Below, piece by piece: positions 7,508 through 15,670 of a stretch of DNA of 40,757 nucleotides (position 1 is its first letter; each line of letters starts with the position of its first letter). The DNA is taken from NCBI GenBank assembly GCA_016936575.1, contig JAFGXQ010000072.1, positions 1-40,757 of the forward strand, in the 5' to 3' direction. The position numbers and the translations under genes are program-made. This stretch comes from Deltaproteobacteria bacterium (GTDB lineage: Bacteria > Myxococcota_A > Polyangia > JAAYKL01). The notes beneath the pieces are model-generated. The model did not search any database, was not told where the DNA came from, and saw only the letters and a list, made by a program, of their open reading frames with translations.

Positions 7508-8980
7508 TCAGATGTCGTCGAGTCCCATGGGGTAGTCATTGTCGGGAACTTCATCCAGTTCGCCTTTGGGGGGTTCGATTTCAGTGCGGTTCAGAACCGT
7601 CTGGCGTTCCTGAATGATGGCTTTCAGTTTTGCGCGGAACGACGACGCCACTTTTTTACCGGGAATTATTTTGTACTTCAGCGGATCAATGAACTTGCCG
7701 TTCTGTTTCAGCCCCCAGTGCAGGTGTGGACCGGTGGAGCGCCCGGTGGTGCCCACGTATCCGATCACCTGTTTGCGTTTTACCGTCACGCCCTTTTTGA
7801 TGCCGCTTTCAATGTGATGCAGATGGGCGTAGTAGGAGCTGAGTCCGTTTTCATGTTGTATGCCTACGAGGTTGCCGTTGGCGCCCTTATTGCCGGCGAA
7901 TATAATCTGGCCGTCCGCACATGCCCACACCGGAGTGCCGGTCGACGCGGAGAAGTCCACGCCGTTATGAAGTTTTCGGCGTTTCAGCACCGGATGAATG
8001 CGCCAGCCGAACGGGGAACTCATCCGAGAGTAATACAGCGGAATAGTGAGCGCTGAGCTGGGGGTGGAGATCATTTTATCATCGTAGTAGGTGGGATTTC
8101 GGTTTCCTTCCTGAAAACGGTACAGGCGGCGTTGTCCCGCTTTTACACCGTTGTACTCCAGTGCCAGAACCGGGCCGTAACCCAGGTATTCGCCATCAAG
8201 ACTTTCTTCTTCCACCATAACTTTGAATGTATCGCCAGGGCGTTGCTCTTTTAAAAAATTCACCTGCGTAGAGAGAATATCTGCGACTTTTCCCGCCAGT
8301 GCGGCTTTGGCGCCCAGATCTTTAAGCGTACCGAACAGCGACGACGTGATGGTGCCGGCGAACAGTTTCATTTCTTTGTCGGTTGAAATGGTCAGTTTTC
8401 GACCTTTGTAGGCGTCGCCGTGAAGTTCCACCAGGTAAATATCGGTTTTAGAAGCCTGATAGGTGAATTTTTCCGGCTTGCCGCTTTCTTTGCCGAAGGT
8501 GATTTCGAATTCGTGTCCAGGGCGGGCGCGGCGAAAATCGAATACGCCGTCCAGGGCGTTGATCATCAATTGGGCATCTGCGGCGGTGAGCCCCAAATCG
8601 GTTAGTGCGGTAACCACCGCCTGTCCGTTTTTCAAGGTACCCCGAACCACCGAACCGTTGTTTGCCGGCGCTTCGGTATCGACGACGGTCTCTTCGGGAA
8701 CAGCTTCCGCCAGGACCTCCGGGGGGGCGCCGGTGTCGGCGGCTGCGGCCTGCGCCAGCCATGTAGCCGTTTTTTGGGTTTCTGCTGCGGCAATGGTTTT
8801 AGGCGCGGCGGATTTGTCCGATGCCACAAACATCCCCACCATGATGCCGAACAGCCCTGCCAACGCGATACCGGAGATGAACAGCGCGGTCTTGTGGCTG
8901 TCTTTCAATTTCGGTGTACTTTCCGTCACTACTTCAGTTGCGGCGGCGTGGGGTTGTTGTTCTGTGGTGTTCACGTCCAT
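7508..8980 (-). CDS. Membrane-anchored M23 (LytM/MepM-type) peptidoglycan endopeptidase
   Basis: Residues 31-52 are a single membrane segment, followed by an Ala/Pro/Glu-rich periplasmic linker and a beta-rich region (about 115-300) resembling the LysM/OapA-like N-domains of MepM. The catalytic M23 domain spans about 320-430: His338 and Asp342 in HNGVDF, and His419/His421 in PHLHWG, are the zinc and catalytic residues. All canonical ligands are present, so it should be an active hydrolase of peptide cross-links and not a degenerate EnvC-type activator. The gene starts 39 bp after ruvC and is probably co-transcribed with yebC-ruvC. Confidence 0.9.
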   Translation of the reverse strand: MDVNTTEQQPHAAATEVVTESTPKLKDSHKTALFISGIALAGLFGIMVGMFVASDKSAAPKTIAAAETQKTATWLAQAAAADTGAPPEVLAEAVPEETVVDTEAPANNGSVVRGTLKNGQAVVTALTDLGLTAADAQLMINALDGVFDFRRARPGHEFEITFGKESGKPEKFTYQASKTDIYLVELHGDAYKGRKLTISTDKEMKLFAGTITSSLFGTLKDLGAKAALAGKVADILSTQVNFLKEQRPGDTFKVMVEEESLDGEYLGYGPVLALEYNGVKAGQRRLYRFQEGNRNPTYYDDKMISTPSSALTIPLYYSRMSSPFGWRIHPVLKRRKLHNGVDFSASTGTPVWACADGQIIFAGNKGANGNLVGIQHENGLSSYYAHLHHIESGIKKGVTVKRKQVIGYVGTTGRSTGPHLHWGLKQNGKFIDPLKYKIIPGKKVASSFRAKLKAIIQERQTVLNRTEIEPPKGELDEVPDNDYPMGLDDI

Positions 8981-9019
8981 GAGGCTTCTCTACCATAGAT
9001 GCCGGCGCGGCGCATCCCA

Positions 9020-9502
9020 TTATCGGGGAATGGCCGCTCTGGTTGCGTTGGCGTGGCAGATTGCAATGGCCAGCGCATCGGCTTCGTCTTCTTTGAATGG
9101 ATGTTTTGTTTTTAATATGGCGCCAATCACCAGCTGAATCTGTTCTTTGGATGCGCGTCCGCCCCCCACAATGGAACGTTTCACCTGGGCGGGCGGGTAG
9201 GAACCGATAGGCAGTCGATGTTGTTGCAGGGCAAGCAGAATTACTCCGCGGGCGTGTCCAAGTTTCAACGCGGAGTTGGCATTCTTCGAAAAAAAGATCG
9301 ATTCCACGGCCCCTTCATCCGGTCCGTTGGTAACAATGATCTGATTGAGCTGTTCAAACAGCGCGGGGAGTCGCTCCTCAAAAGGCACTTTCGCATTCAG
9401 CATAAGCACGCCGGAGTCAATTCGGGTGAGTCGACTACCGTCTTTGCGGATAACACCGTAGCCGGTTTTGCGGGTTCCTGGGTCTATGCCCAAAACGATC
9501 AT
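9020..9502 (-). CDS. ruvC: Crossover junction endodeoxyribonuclease RuvC
   Basis: The 160-residue RuvC resolves Holliday junctions by paired nicks. The four acidic active-site residues are visible: Asp7 (GIDPGTR), Glu67 (GAVES), Asp139 and Asp142 (EDEADALA). The length is near the family norm. Its ATG overlaps the yebC stop as ATGA, so the two are translationally coupled. Unusually, ruvA and ruvB are not next to it. They lie about 13 kb away on the opposite strand (22543-24189), so the resolvasome genes are split within this window. Confidence 0.95.
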   Translation of the reverse strand: MIVLGIDPGTRKTGYGVIRKDGSRLTRIDSGVLMLNAKVPFEERLPALFEQLNQIIVTNGPDEGAVESIFFSKNANSALKLGHARGVILLALQQHRLPIGSYPPAQVKRSIVGGGRASKEQIQLVIGAILKTKHPFKEDEADALAIAICHANATRAAIPR

Positions 9503-10248
9503 AGGGAGAAGTTTTCCAGCACTTCGTCATCAATATCGAAGTTGGCGTACACGTTCTGAACGTCGTCGTGGTCGTCGAGCCGGGTGTACAGTTTGAGCAT
9601 CGTCTCCGCGGATTTTCCTTCGAGGCGAACTGTTGTCTGCGGAAGACGCGTCAGTTCCGCACTGAGGGTTTCAATCCCCGCATCGGTAATCGCGGTGAGC
9701 ACATCGTCAAAATTTTCCATCGGTGTCACCACTTCGAATGTGCTGTCTGTTTCCTTGATGTCATCCGCCCCGGCTTCCAGCGCCACTTCCATCAGTTGGT
9801 CTTCGGTGCTGTTCTCTCTTTCGATTTCAATGAGTCCGACTTTGTCAAACATATAGGATACGCAGCCGTCCTGGCCCAGGTTGCCGTTGAACTTGGCAAA
9901 CAGATGGCGCACATCCGCTACAGTGCGCTGCCGATTCTCGGTCATGCATTCCACGATTACCGCCACCCCTTCCGGGCCGTATCCCTCGTAGGTAATCTCT
10001 TCGTAAATGACACCTTCAATTTCACCAGTGCCCTTCTTAATGGCGCGGTCCACGGTGTCTGCGGGCATATTGGCGGCTCTGGCCGCATCGATCGCTTTTC
10101 TGAGACGAGCATTTCCGGTGGGGTCCCCGCCGCCGATACGGGCTGCGGTGGTGATTTCTTTTGACACTTTCGTGAAAATTTTGCCGCGCTTGGCATCGAC
10201 AGCGCCTTTTTTACGTTTGATGTTGCTCCACTTGCTATGTCCGGACAT
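9499..10248 (-). CDS. yebC: YebC/TACO1-family protein
   Basis: This is a full-length 249-residue YebC family member beginning with the signature [14 protein letters not shown] and containing the family's [16 protein letters not shown] and EGYGPEGVA patterns. YebC proteins are described as DNA-binding regulators and, more recently, as ribosome-associated factors that help translate proline-rich stretches. The ATG at 10248 has AGGAG six bases upstream. It leads the yebC-ruvC-M23 peptidase unit; yebC-ruvC adjacency is conserved across many bacteria. The 182 bp between it and the divergent regulator at 10431 must contain both promoters. Confidence 0.95.
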   Translation of the reverse strand: MSGHSKWSNIKRKKGAVDAKRGKIFTKVSKEITTAARIGGGDPTGNARLRKAIDAARAANMPADTVDRAIKKGTGEIEGVIYEEITYEGYGPEGVAVIVECMTENRQRTVADVRHLFAKFNGNLGQDGCVSYMFDKVGLIEIERENSTEDQLMEVALEAGADDIKETDSTFEVVTPMENFDDVLTAITDAGIETLSAELTRLPQTTVRLEGKSAETMLKLYTRLDDHDDVQNVYANFDIDDEVLENFSL

Positions 10249-10430
10249 TGAACGCTCCTGTAATAAATATTTCGATCGATATTATTGTTCTTCCCGAGGG
10301 GAACCTTCGCGTTTTATCGAAATTTTTCAAAAAGACAAGTCAAACGTTATGCGCGCCGCGGTGGATGTCGGGAATGTCAGAAACGGAATAACAGTTGTGC
10401 TCATTACGCGCATGTGTGAAAATGCCCACC

Positions 10431-11789
10431 ATGAAGCGTATTCTGATCGTCGACGATGAAGTGTCCATCCGGGTTTCGTTGAGTGCGTTGGTGTCTAGAA
10501 GCGGGTATCATGTGCATGTGGCAGGCAATGGGGTGGATGCCCTCGAAATACTGAAGCACAACGATATTGACGTGGCGTTTGTGGACGTGCGTATGCCGGA
10601 GATGGACGGCATCGAATTTACTCGTCTTGTCCGCGACAAGGGAGAGCCGCTAACCATTATTCTGATGAGTGCGTACGGCTCGGTGGACGATGCCCGTGAG
10701 GCCATGGATGCGGGGGCGTATGATTATATCACAAAACCGTTTAAATCCGATGAAGTGATTCTGGCATTGACCAAAGCGCTGCAAAAAGAAGGCGCCCGTC
10801 AGGACCAGCGTGGCAATTCGACCGCAACGGGTGAAGCGCCCGGACAGGGCGGCATTATTTTTCAGTCTGACAAGATGGCCCGGGTTCTGTCGCTGATTGA
10901 GAAAATCGCGAAAGTGGAATCCACGGTGCTGGTGGTGGGCGAGTCGGGTACCGGAAAAGAATTGGTGGCGCGGGCGATACATGAACGTTCGCCCAGAAAT
11001 GCGTTTTCTCTAGTGCCGGTTAATTGCGGCGCCATTCCTGAAAATCTGATAGAATCCGAGTTGTTCGGGCATAAAAAAGGGGCGTTTACCGATGCGCGTG
11101 CTGACAAGGCGGGACTGTTTCTGGAGGCGGACAACGGAACCCTACTGCTCGATGAAATCGGCGAGTTGCCGCTTCAGCTTCAGGTGAAATTGCTGCGGGT
11201 GCTTCAGGAGGGAACCTTCCGTCCTCTCGGGGCCTCGAATGATGTGCGTGTGAATGTGCGGGTGATTGCGGCCACGCACCAGAATTTGGAGTCCAGAGTG
11301 AAGAGCGGTCAGTTTCGTGAAGATCTGTTCTATCGGCTGAATGTACTGCCCATTAAGCTGCCGCCGCTTCGGGAACGGGAAGAAGACGTGCTGCTGCTGG
11401 TGGAGCATTTTATCCAGAAAAACAATCGCAGGTTTCATTCAAATATTATCGGCCTCACCAACGAGGCCAAAAAGAGGTTACTCGCCCATTCTTGGCCGGG
11501 AAACGTGCGCGAGCTGGAAAACGTGATTGAGCGGGCGCAGGTGTTGGCCGATGGAGAGTACATCCGCAAAGAGGATTTACCGGCGAATCTGCAGCAAAAG
11601 GCCGATGTGGTCCGTAGCGTGCTGGATTCCGATGATTTGTCGATAAAGAAGGCGGTGCGCATTGTGGAAGAGGAGCTGATTCGCAAAGCGCTGGAAAAAA
11701 CCGGCGGAAATCGAACCAATGCTGCGAAATTATTAGAGATTAGCCACAGAGCACTGCTGTACAAAATTAAAGAGTTTGGCATTTCCTGA
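10431..11789 (+). CDS. NtrC-family sigma-54-dependent response regulator
   Basis: With the start at ATG 10431 (MKRILIVDDE), the protein has 452 residues; an ATG at 10422 is also possible. The receiver domain (1-118) has phosphoacceptor Asp52, acidic residues at 8-9 and Lys102. The AAA+ domain shows Walker A GESGTGKE (170-177), Walker B LLLDEIGE (238-245) and the sigma-54 contact loop as GAFTDA (217-222), a known variant of GAFTGA. The C-terminus is a Fis-type helix-turn-helix (TNAAKLLEISHRALLYKIKE). It should activate sigma-54 promoters once phosphorylated. No cognate kinase is adjacent. The hybrid kinase at 25757-27739 carries its own receiver and is a less likely partner. Confidence 0.93.
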   Translation: MKRILIVDDEVSIRVSLSALVSRSGYHVHVAGNGVDALEILKHNDIDVAFVDVRMPEMDGIEFTRLVRDKGEPLTIILMSAYGSVDDAREAMDAGAYDYITKPFKSDEVILALTKALQKEGARQDQRGNSTATGEAPGQGGIIFQSDKMARVLSLIEKIAKVESTVLVVGESGTGKELVARAIHERSPRNAFSLVPVNCGAIPENLIESELFGHKKGAFTDARADKAGLFLEADNGTLLLDEIGELPLQLQVKLLRVLQEGTFRPLGASNDVRVNVRVIAATHQNLESRVKSGQFREDLFYRLNVLPIKLPPLREREEDVLLLVEHFIQKNNRRFHSNIIGLTNEAKKRLLAHSWPGNVRELENVIERAQVLADGEYIRKEDLPANLQQKADVVRSVLDSDDLSIKKAVRIVEEELIRKALEKTGGNRTNAAKLLEISHRALLYKIKEFGIS

Positions 11790-11856
11790 TTTTTTTTCGC
11801 TAAAAAACCACCGTGAAAGTCCGACTGTATGAACAGCGTTCTTTGCGGGAGGTTTC

Positions 11857-12801
11857 ATGTTTCACCCTAATACAACAAAGAGTCAGGCGGTGCGACGGCC
11901 GGTGGCCAAACTTCTTCACCTTGAGACATTTCTCGGCGGCGGCTCCTCAGATTCCTTTTACACCGGGTTTTCCGGCCGGATAGAAGACGGCGGGATTTTC
12001 CTGACCACCTATCGTCAGGTGGAACAGTATACTCCTGTGGAAGTGACAATTCATTTTCCCGACGGCAGTGTGATTTCGGTGCGTGGAACCGTGGAATGGA
12101 TTCGTGAATCGAATGCGGCTGCACCGGACATGGCGCCGGGTATCGGGGTGACCTTTCTGGACCTCGGCGTATCCGAGAGTGCGATTATCGAGGCCTACCT
12201 GATTACGCATCCGCCGGTATTTCTGGACAGCATTGAGATTATGCCGCCCAGACGGGAGGCGGCCCCGGTAATGGATGACATCGAGCTTGAAAGCTTGCCG
12301 GTGAATTTAGGACCGGGATGCGATTTGGACGCGGAACAGATTTTTGTCAGCGGGCTCGCCAGAGATATTACCCACTATTTGAATGAACGCCCCATGGTTC
12401 AGTTCAGGAAGCAGGTGGAACAGAAAAAGCGAGTGTTTCATTCGTCAAGAACGCTGACCGTGCGCGCTGCGCCCCACCGGAGTTCCGAGTCATTTCAGGG
12501 GGGATTCAGGTTGGAGGATGGCGCGCATCGCCTGTTTGTATGCACTGAGACGCCGGCACCGGTGGGAACACTGATACCGATTCTGTTGCTTTGCGACAGC
12601 GGCGCGCAGGTGGGGTGCATGGGAGAGGTACGTTGGATTCGAAAGCCCAATCCTTTGGTGAACCATTTTGCGGCCCCTGCCGGAATGGGGGTGGTGCTGA
12701 GAGATTTGAAGGAATCCACCTGGCAGGCGATTCAGCCAAAACAAACCGGAATGCTGTTTTGTGAGCTTGCTTCGAACGGGAACGAATTTCGCTGTCACTG
12801 A
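11857..12801 (+). CDS. PilZ-like protein with two tandem domains
   Basis: The 314-residue product has two similar beta-rich halves. Each contains a strand followed by 'ExGGIF' or similar, then a VEWIR or VRWIR strand and an Ala/Pro loop leading to G-x-GV-x-F/L-DL. The repeats lie at about 25-110 and 200-290. This organisation is typical of the PilZ-type domains (TIGR02266 group) common in Myxococcota. The canonical c-di-GMP-binding RxxxR is not clearly present, so binding may be lost. The ATG follows GGGAGG and lies 67 bp downstream of the sigma-54 regulator on the same strand, so co-transcription is possible. Confidence 0.7.
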   Translation: MFHPNTTKSQAVRRPVAKLLHLETFLGGGSSDSFYTGFSGRIEDGGIFLTTYRQVEQYTPVEVTIHFPDGSVISVRGTVEWIRESNAAAPDMAPGIGVTFLDLGVSESAIIEAYLITHPPVFLDSIEIMPPRREAAPVMDDIELESLPVNLGPGCDLDAEQIFVSGLARDITHYLNERPMVQFRKQVEQKKRVFHSSRTLTVRAAPHRSSESFQGGFRLEDGAHRLFVCTETPAPVGTLIPILLLCDSGAQVGCMGEVRWIRKPNPLVNHFAAPAGMGVVLRDLKESTWQAIQPKQTGMLFCELASNGNEFRCH

Positions 12802-12918
12802 ATCGGTTAAGCGACAATGAACTTGCATTTTTTTAACAGCCTGTAATTACAAAGGTATTGAAGAAACAATCGAGTATATGTAACAGAGTACAGTGGAATC
12901 ACGCGTGGATTTTGAGGG

Positions 12919-12948
12919 GAATTTTTTTAAAAAAATTAAAAAAAATTC
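12919..12948. repeat. AT-rich inverted repeat
   Basis: GAATTTTTTT at 12919-12928 is the exact inverse complement of AAAAAAATTC at 12939-12948, separated by an A-rich loop. It lies about 120 bp after the PilZ-like stop. It could act as a weak bidirectional terminator or be simple low-complexity DNA. Confidence 0.4.
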
Positions 12949-13032
12949 ATTTCAAATGGCAATTCTCATTGAAAAAACTATCCAAAAGTGAGAAATATTA
13001 AAGAAAGGCTGGTTTTTTCGGTCTTTTATTTT

Positions 13033-13162
13033 GCGACGCGGCCGTGGCGGGAACCACGGAACTGGTCCAATACTGCGAGTACGGTTTTCCTCCTTTCTTC
13101 CGTATTCGGGTTCCTCAGTTTTGGAGCAGTCCAGACGACCCGGTGTCAAATCCGGGCGTCGC
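13033..13162 (+). ncRNA. Candidate structured RNA with cloverleaf-like fold
   Basis: A 7-bp closing stem pairs GCGACGC (13033-13039) with GCGTCGC (13156-13162). Inside are three arms. CCGTGG/CCACGG (13042-13047/13054-13059) has a 6-nt loop. A long arm pairs ACTGGTCC (13061-13068) with GGAGCAGT (13123-13130), with one G-G mismatch, and is capped by GAGTACGG/CCGTATTC (13077-13084/13100-13107), whose 15-nt loop contains CCTCC. The third arm is CCCGG/CCGGG (13139-13143/13152-13156) with loop TGTCAAAT. It resembles a tRNA T arm, but the loop has 8 nt and the whole is 130 nt, too long for a tRNA. GACG/CGTC can instead extend the third arm, competing with the closing stem, a switch-like feature. The strand is assumed from the downstream gene. 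Confidence 0.35.
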
Positions 13163-13213
13163 ACTTCATCAAAAATTTTGTGACGTCTTTCCCTACTGAA
13201 AAAAGGCTCGTCT

Positions 13214-13277
13214 GGGCAAACACGCGGGATTGCCCCTACATAAAAAGAATGGGTCGCGACGGGGCATTGTACCCCCC
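13214..13277. repeat. Palindromic intergenic repeat element
   Basis: GGGCAA (13214-13219) pairs with TTGCCC (13230-13235) around a 10-nt loop and is followed by CCTACA. GTCGCGAC (13253-13260) is self-complementary, and GGGG/CCCC (13261-13264/13272-13275) form another small hairpin. The 'GGGCAA...TTGCCCCTACA' layout resembles a palindromic repeat I recall from intergenic regions of many environmental bacterial genomes. The 9-mer GCCCCTACA also occurs at 248-256. Confidence 0.45.
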
Positions 13278-13369
13278 ACCGGCGAATACTCCTCTTTTCG
13301 ATGCATTTTTCAGGAATAGTTGCTTGCGCTTCTGCGCTTGTGTATTAGGTTGTGGCTATACAGCATTAC

Positions 13370-13384
13370 TGATAAATTTTATCA
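13370..13384. promoter_or_regulatory. AT-rich palindrome upstream of the DUF438 gene
   Basis: TGATA and TATCA form a 15-bp near-perfect palindrome 31 bp before the ATG at 13416. A similar TGATA-TTT-TATCA palindrome lies at 39198-39210 upstream of the cysteine-rich lipoprotein operon. It could be an operator, but no regulator can be named. Confidence 0.3.
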
Positions 13385-13415
13385 TTGCTGAATTTTTTCC
13401 CTGTAAGGAGGAATT

Positions 13416-13649
13416 ATGAACGAATTAATCAAACGTGAGAACAATGTATCTCGATTCAAGGAAATATTGCTCGAGCTGCACCGCGGTGTGGCCCCGGACA
13501 AATTGTATGACCGGTTTCACGATGTGATTTCCGCAGCAAACGTTGAGGAATGCAAAGAAATTCAGAAACAGTTGATCATCGAAGGGGTGCCAAAACGTCG
13601 GGCGAAAAACTGGGGGAAAACCCATATGGTTCAAACAGCTTCCAATTAG
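13416..13649 (+). CDS. Stand-alone DUF438 N-terminal domain protein (77 aa)
   Basis: A very strong ribosome-binding site (TAAGGAGGA) precedes the ATG, so this small gene is convincingly real. Residues about 13-60 match the helical N-terminal domain of DUF438 proteins: RFKEILLELHRG, then a VxxEECKEIQKQLIIEGVP pattern. In the larger family this domain precedes a hemerythrin or PAS sensory part. Here the sequence departs right after EGVP and ends with a short basic tail, so the sensory domains are missing. It may be a natural microprotein or a truncated remnant. The good ribosome-binding site and absence of frameshift debris favour the former. It stands alone between a gene-poor region and a convergent operon. 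Confidence 0.75.
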   Translation: MNELIKRENNVSRFKEILLELHRGVAPDKLYDRFHDVISAANVEECKEIQKQLIIEGVPKRRAKNWGKTHMVQTASN

Positions 13650-13712
13650 CATTTTTCTGTCCAACCATTTCTTAGAGATGTGTGCGCGAGGTTCGGCGGG
13701 CGACTGTTCAGG

Positions 13713-14405
13713 TCATAGTCCTCTGTAGTTCTGCGCCGCGAAGGTGGTGCCGCTTTCGAGAACATCTGTGATGACCGGCACCAACGCGCCGGGGAGAACC
13801 GCTTCCACTGCGAACATACCGTCGGGACCGCCCAGATCGGTGCGCAGCCAGCCGGGGTCCATGCTGTGAATGGTCACACCGGTGTCCTTCAGTTGCGCCG
13901 CCATATCAAACACATATTTATCAATCGCGGCTTTCGAGGTGCCGTACGGTGTCAGTTGCGGAATGTCGGGAATCCCACTGGTGGTGAGAATCACCCGGCC
14001 GTATCCGTTCTTGATCATTTTGGGAATTAATCCGTTGCAGAGGGTGACCATTGAAAAGAAATTCACCTGGAATGTTTTCGCCCATTCCGCCTGGGAGATG
14101 TCCCACACTTCTTTCCATGGGTTCTGAATTCCATGATTTCCGTACAGGATGTCAACCGACGGTGCGATTTCGACCGCTTGCGCAATGACTTGCCTGGCCC
14201 CCGCGTCGCTGTCCATCTCCCCATGCACGGAAACCACGTCCACGCCGAGCAGCTTTACCATCGCAGCGCTCTTTCCAGTACTGTCAGCGGTGCGGCCGTG
14301 AAGAATGATATTTACGCCCTGTCTGGCCAGCCCCATCGCAATTTGTTGTCCAATACCGCGGCTGGAGCCGGTGATGAGCGCCCATTTTCCTTTGCATGTG
14401 TTCAT
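13713..14405 (-). CDS. Short-chain dehydrogenase/reductase
   Basis: The start at ATG 14405 is chosen because AGGAGA lies five bases upstream; the open frame extends to 14522 but would overlap the nitroreductase. The 230-residue product has the classical SDR cofactor motif TGSSRGIG (12-19), an NHG motif (YGNHGIQNP) for fold stability, a catalytic Ser in TTSG, and Tyr-x3-Lys in PYGTSK. It should be an NAD(P)(H)-dependent oxidoreductase of unknown substrate. It is the last gene of an operon with a nitroreductase 16 bp upstream and an RseC-like gene before that. Confidence 0.88.
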   Translation of the reverse strand: MNTCKGKWALITGSSRGIGQQIAMGLARQGVNIILHGRTADSTGKSAAMVKLLGVDVVSVHGEMDSDAGARQVIAQAVEIAPSVDILYGNHGIQNPWKEVWDISQAEWAKTFQVNFFSMVTLCNGLIPKMIKNGYGRVILTTSGIPDIPQLTPYGTSKAAIDKYVFDMAAQLKDTGVTIHSMDPGWLRTDLGGPDGMFAVEAVLPGALVPVITDVLESGTTFAAQNYRGL

Positions 14406-14421
14406 GTGGTTCTCCTGCGTG

Positions 14422-14940
14422 TCAGTTGCCGCCCCATTTTTCGTAATGCACAAGTTTATCAAGAGTGAGCCGACGTTTTTCTTTCGGCGTTGAAGTGGCG
14501 TAACCGAGGGGTAACAGCTCAACGACTTCGAGTTCGTCGGGAATGTTCAGAATTTCTTTTACCCTGGCCGCGTCGAATGCGCCGATCCAGCAGGTGGCCA
14601 GACCGAGCGCGGTGGCGGCGAGGGTCATGTGATCGATGGCGATGGCCACGTCGATCGGGTAGCATTTCTGACCGCACGACATCACGTGATGGTCGGTTTC
14701 CGCCAGACAGACGATGATGACAGGCGCTTCCGCGACAAAGGATTGATTGTTGGCCGCTTCAGCCAGCTGCGCTCTTGTGGATTGTTGTTCCACCACAACA
14801 AAGCGCCATTCCTGGCGGTTGTTGGCCGATGGCGCGAGTCTGGCAGCCTCCAGAATGCGGTGCAGTTTTTCTTTTTCGACCGGCGTCGATTGGTAGTGCC
14901 GTGCACTGAACCGGTTTTGAATGGCGTCAAAAACATTCAT
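14422..14940 (-). CDS. Nitroreductase-family FMN oxidoreductase
   Basis: The 172-residue protein has the FMN-binding nitroreductase opening (FDAIQNRFSARHYQSTPV), the PSANNRQEWRFVVV segment that contacts flavin, and the conserved GLATCWIGAFD and LLPLGYA blocks. These enzymes form dimers and reduce nitro groups, quinones or flavins with NAD(P)H. Cys107-x3-Cys111 (CGQKC), in the middle of the protein, is less usual and might bind a metal or iron-sulfur centre, but two cysteines alone are weak evidence. GGAGG precedes the ATG. It is the middle gene between the RseC-like and SDR genes. Confidence 0.88.
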   Translation of the reverse strand: MNVFDAIQNRFSARHYQSTPVEKEKLHRILEAARLAPSANNRQEWRFVVVEQQSTRAQLAEAANNQSFVAEAPVIIVCLAETDHHVMSCGQKCYPIDVAIAIDHMTLAATALGLATCWIGAFDAARVKEILNIPDELEVVELLPLGYATSTPKEKRRLTLDKLVHYEKWGGN

Positions 14941-14975
14941 GTGAAAATTCCTCCCGGTGGTTTAATTGGGTTGCG

Positions 14976-15449
14976 TTAGATTTCGTCCGCCATAATTTCG
15001 GTGATAGCCGGAATGTTCTGTCTGTTTTTTTCGGCGCGTTTCGCCAGAAAGTACGATGCGGTGAAGCCCAAACCGAGACCGACAACCGCACCCAGCATGG
15101 CACCGGTGTCCGACGTCAGTTGAAGCGATGGTGCGAGCAGACTGCCGGCAAGGGCTACGCCGATGAGCAGCAGCGCCGGCAGCAGATACAGAATGGCCGA
15201 TGCCTGAATCACAGCAGCGTCACTGAGGGTGATGCGAACTTTTTGTCCAACCGAGGCGCCGAGTCGATTTTCAAGTACCAGAAAGAAGTCTTTGGTTTGC
15301 CCCCCGAGTGACTGACATGCGCCCTTGGCACTGCAGGAACCGCAGGCTTCGTTGCGCTGTACGACCACCTGCACTTTATTCTGGGGAAGCACTTGGGTAA
15401 CGGTGGCGGTTTCGTGGCAGACACTTGTCATGCCGCAGAGTGTAATCAT
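14976..15449 (-). CDS. RseC/MucC-family (SoxR-reducing type) membrane protein
   Basis: The 157-residue protein has an N-terminal beta-rich domain with a cysteine cluster at 36, 39 and 45 (CGSCSAKGACQ). Two membrane segments follow at roughly 84-105 and 115-135, then a short charged tail. This layout is that of the RseC/MucC family (PF04246), whose members modulate sigma-E or accompany Rnf/Rsx electron transport and SoxR reduction. No rnf or rpoE genes are nearby. Its place ahead of nitroreductase and SDR genes suggests a redox role. The start is uncertain: ATG 15449 or ATG 15431, neither with a clear ribosome-binding site. Confidence 0.78.
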   Translation of the reverse strand: MITLCGMTSVCHETATVTQVLPQNKVQVVVQRNEACGSCSAKGACQSLGGQTKDFFLVLENRLGASVGQKVRITLSDAAVIQASAILYLLPALLLIGVALAGSLLAPSLQLTSDTGAMLGAVVGLGLGFTASYFLAKRAEKNRQNIPAITEIMADEI

Positions 15450-15581
15450 AAAAACGGAAATGAACAGGGGAGATTTGGGATTGTTTGAGTGAGGATGGTT
15501 CCTTTCATATCAAAAAAATGCAAGTACTATGGAAAACGCACGAAATTTTACGCTTTTTTTCCAGATATGTGCATCCAATAA

Positions 15582-15609
15582 TTGAAAGGCTCGAAATCGA
15601 GTTTATATT
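15582..15609 (+). promoter_or_regulatory. Sigma-70-like promoter for the REC-PAS gene
   Basis: TTGAAA (15582-15587) is followed after 16 bp by TATATT (15604-15609). The spacer contains the small palindrome CTCGAAATCGAG. Transcription would start near 15616, giving a leader of about 55 nt before the ATG at 15671. Confidence 0.5.
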
Positions 15610-15670
15610 TTTCATATAACTTACAAAATAATTGCTTAGTCACGGAAAGGTTTGCAAAGAGAGCGTTTCA

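Larger units (their letters stand above)
12802..13415. other. 614-bp gene-poor region with structured elements
   Basis: No convincing gene is seen. Two overlapping open frames (12988-13419 plus, 12952-13164 minus) lack ribosome-binding sites and recognisable domains. The region holds, in order, an AT inverted repeat (12919-12948), a cloverleaf-like fold (13033-13162), a palindromic repeat (13214-13277) and an AT-rich palindrome (13370-13384), each listed separately. Confidence 0.6.

Noticed and set aside
13033..13162. A tRNA gene
   Set aside because: The closing stem and T-arm-like hairpin are suggestive, but the length is 130 nt, the T loop has 8 nt, and no anticodon stem of normal size or CCA end is seen.
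12988..13419. Open frame of 143 codons in the gene-poor region
   Set aside because: No ribosome-binding site, no recognisable domain, overlaps a palindromic repeat and a cloverleaf-like fold, and its end overlaps a much better supported small gene.
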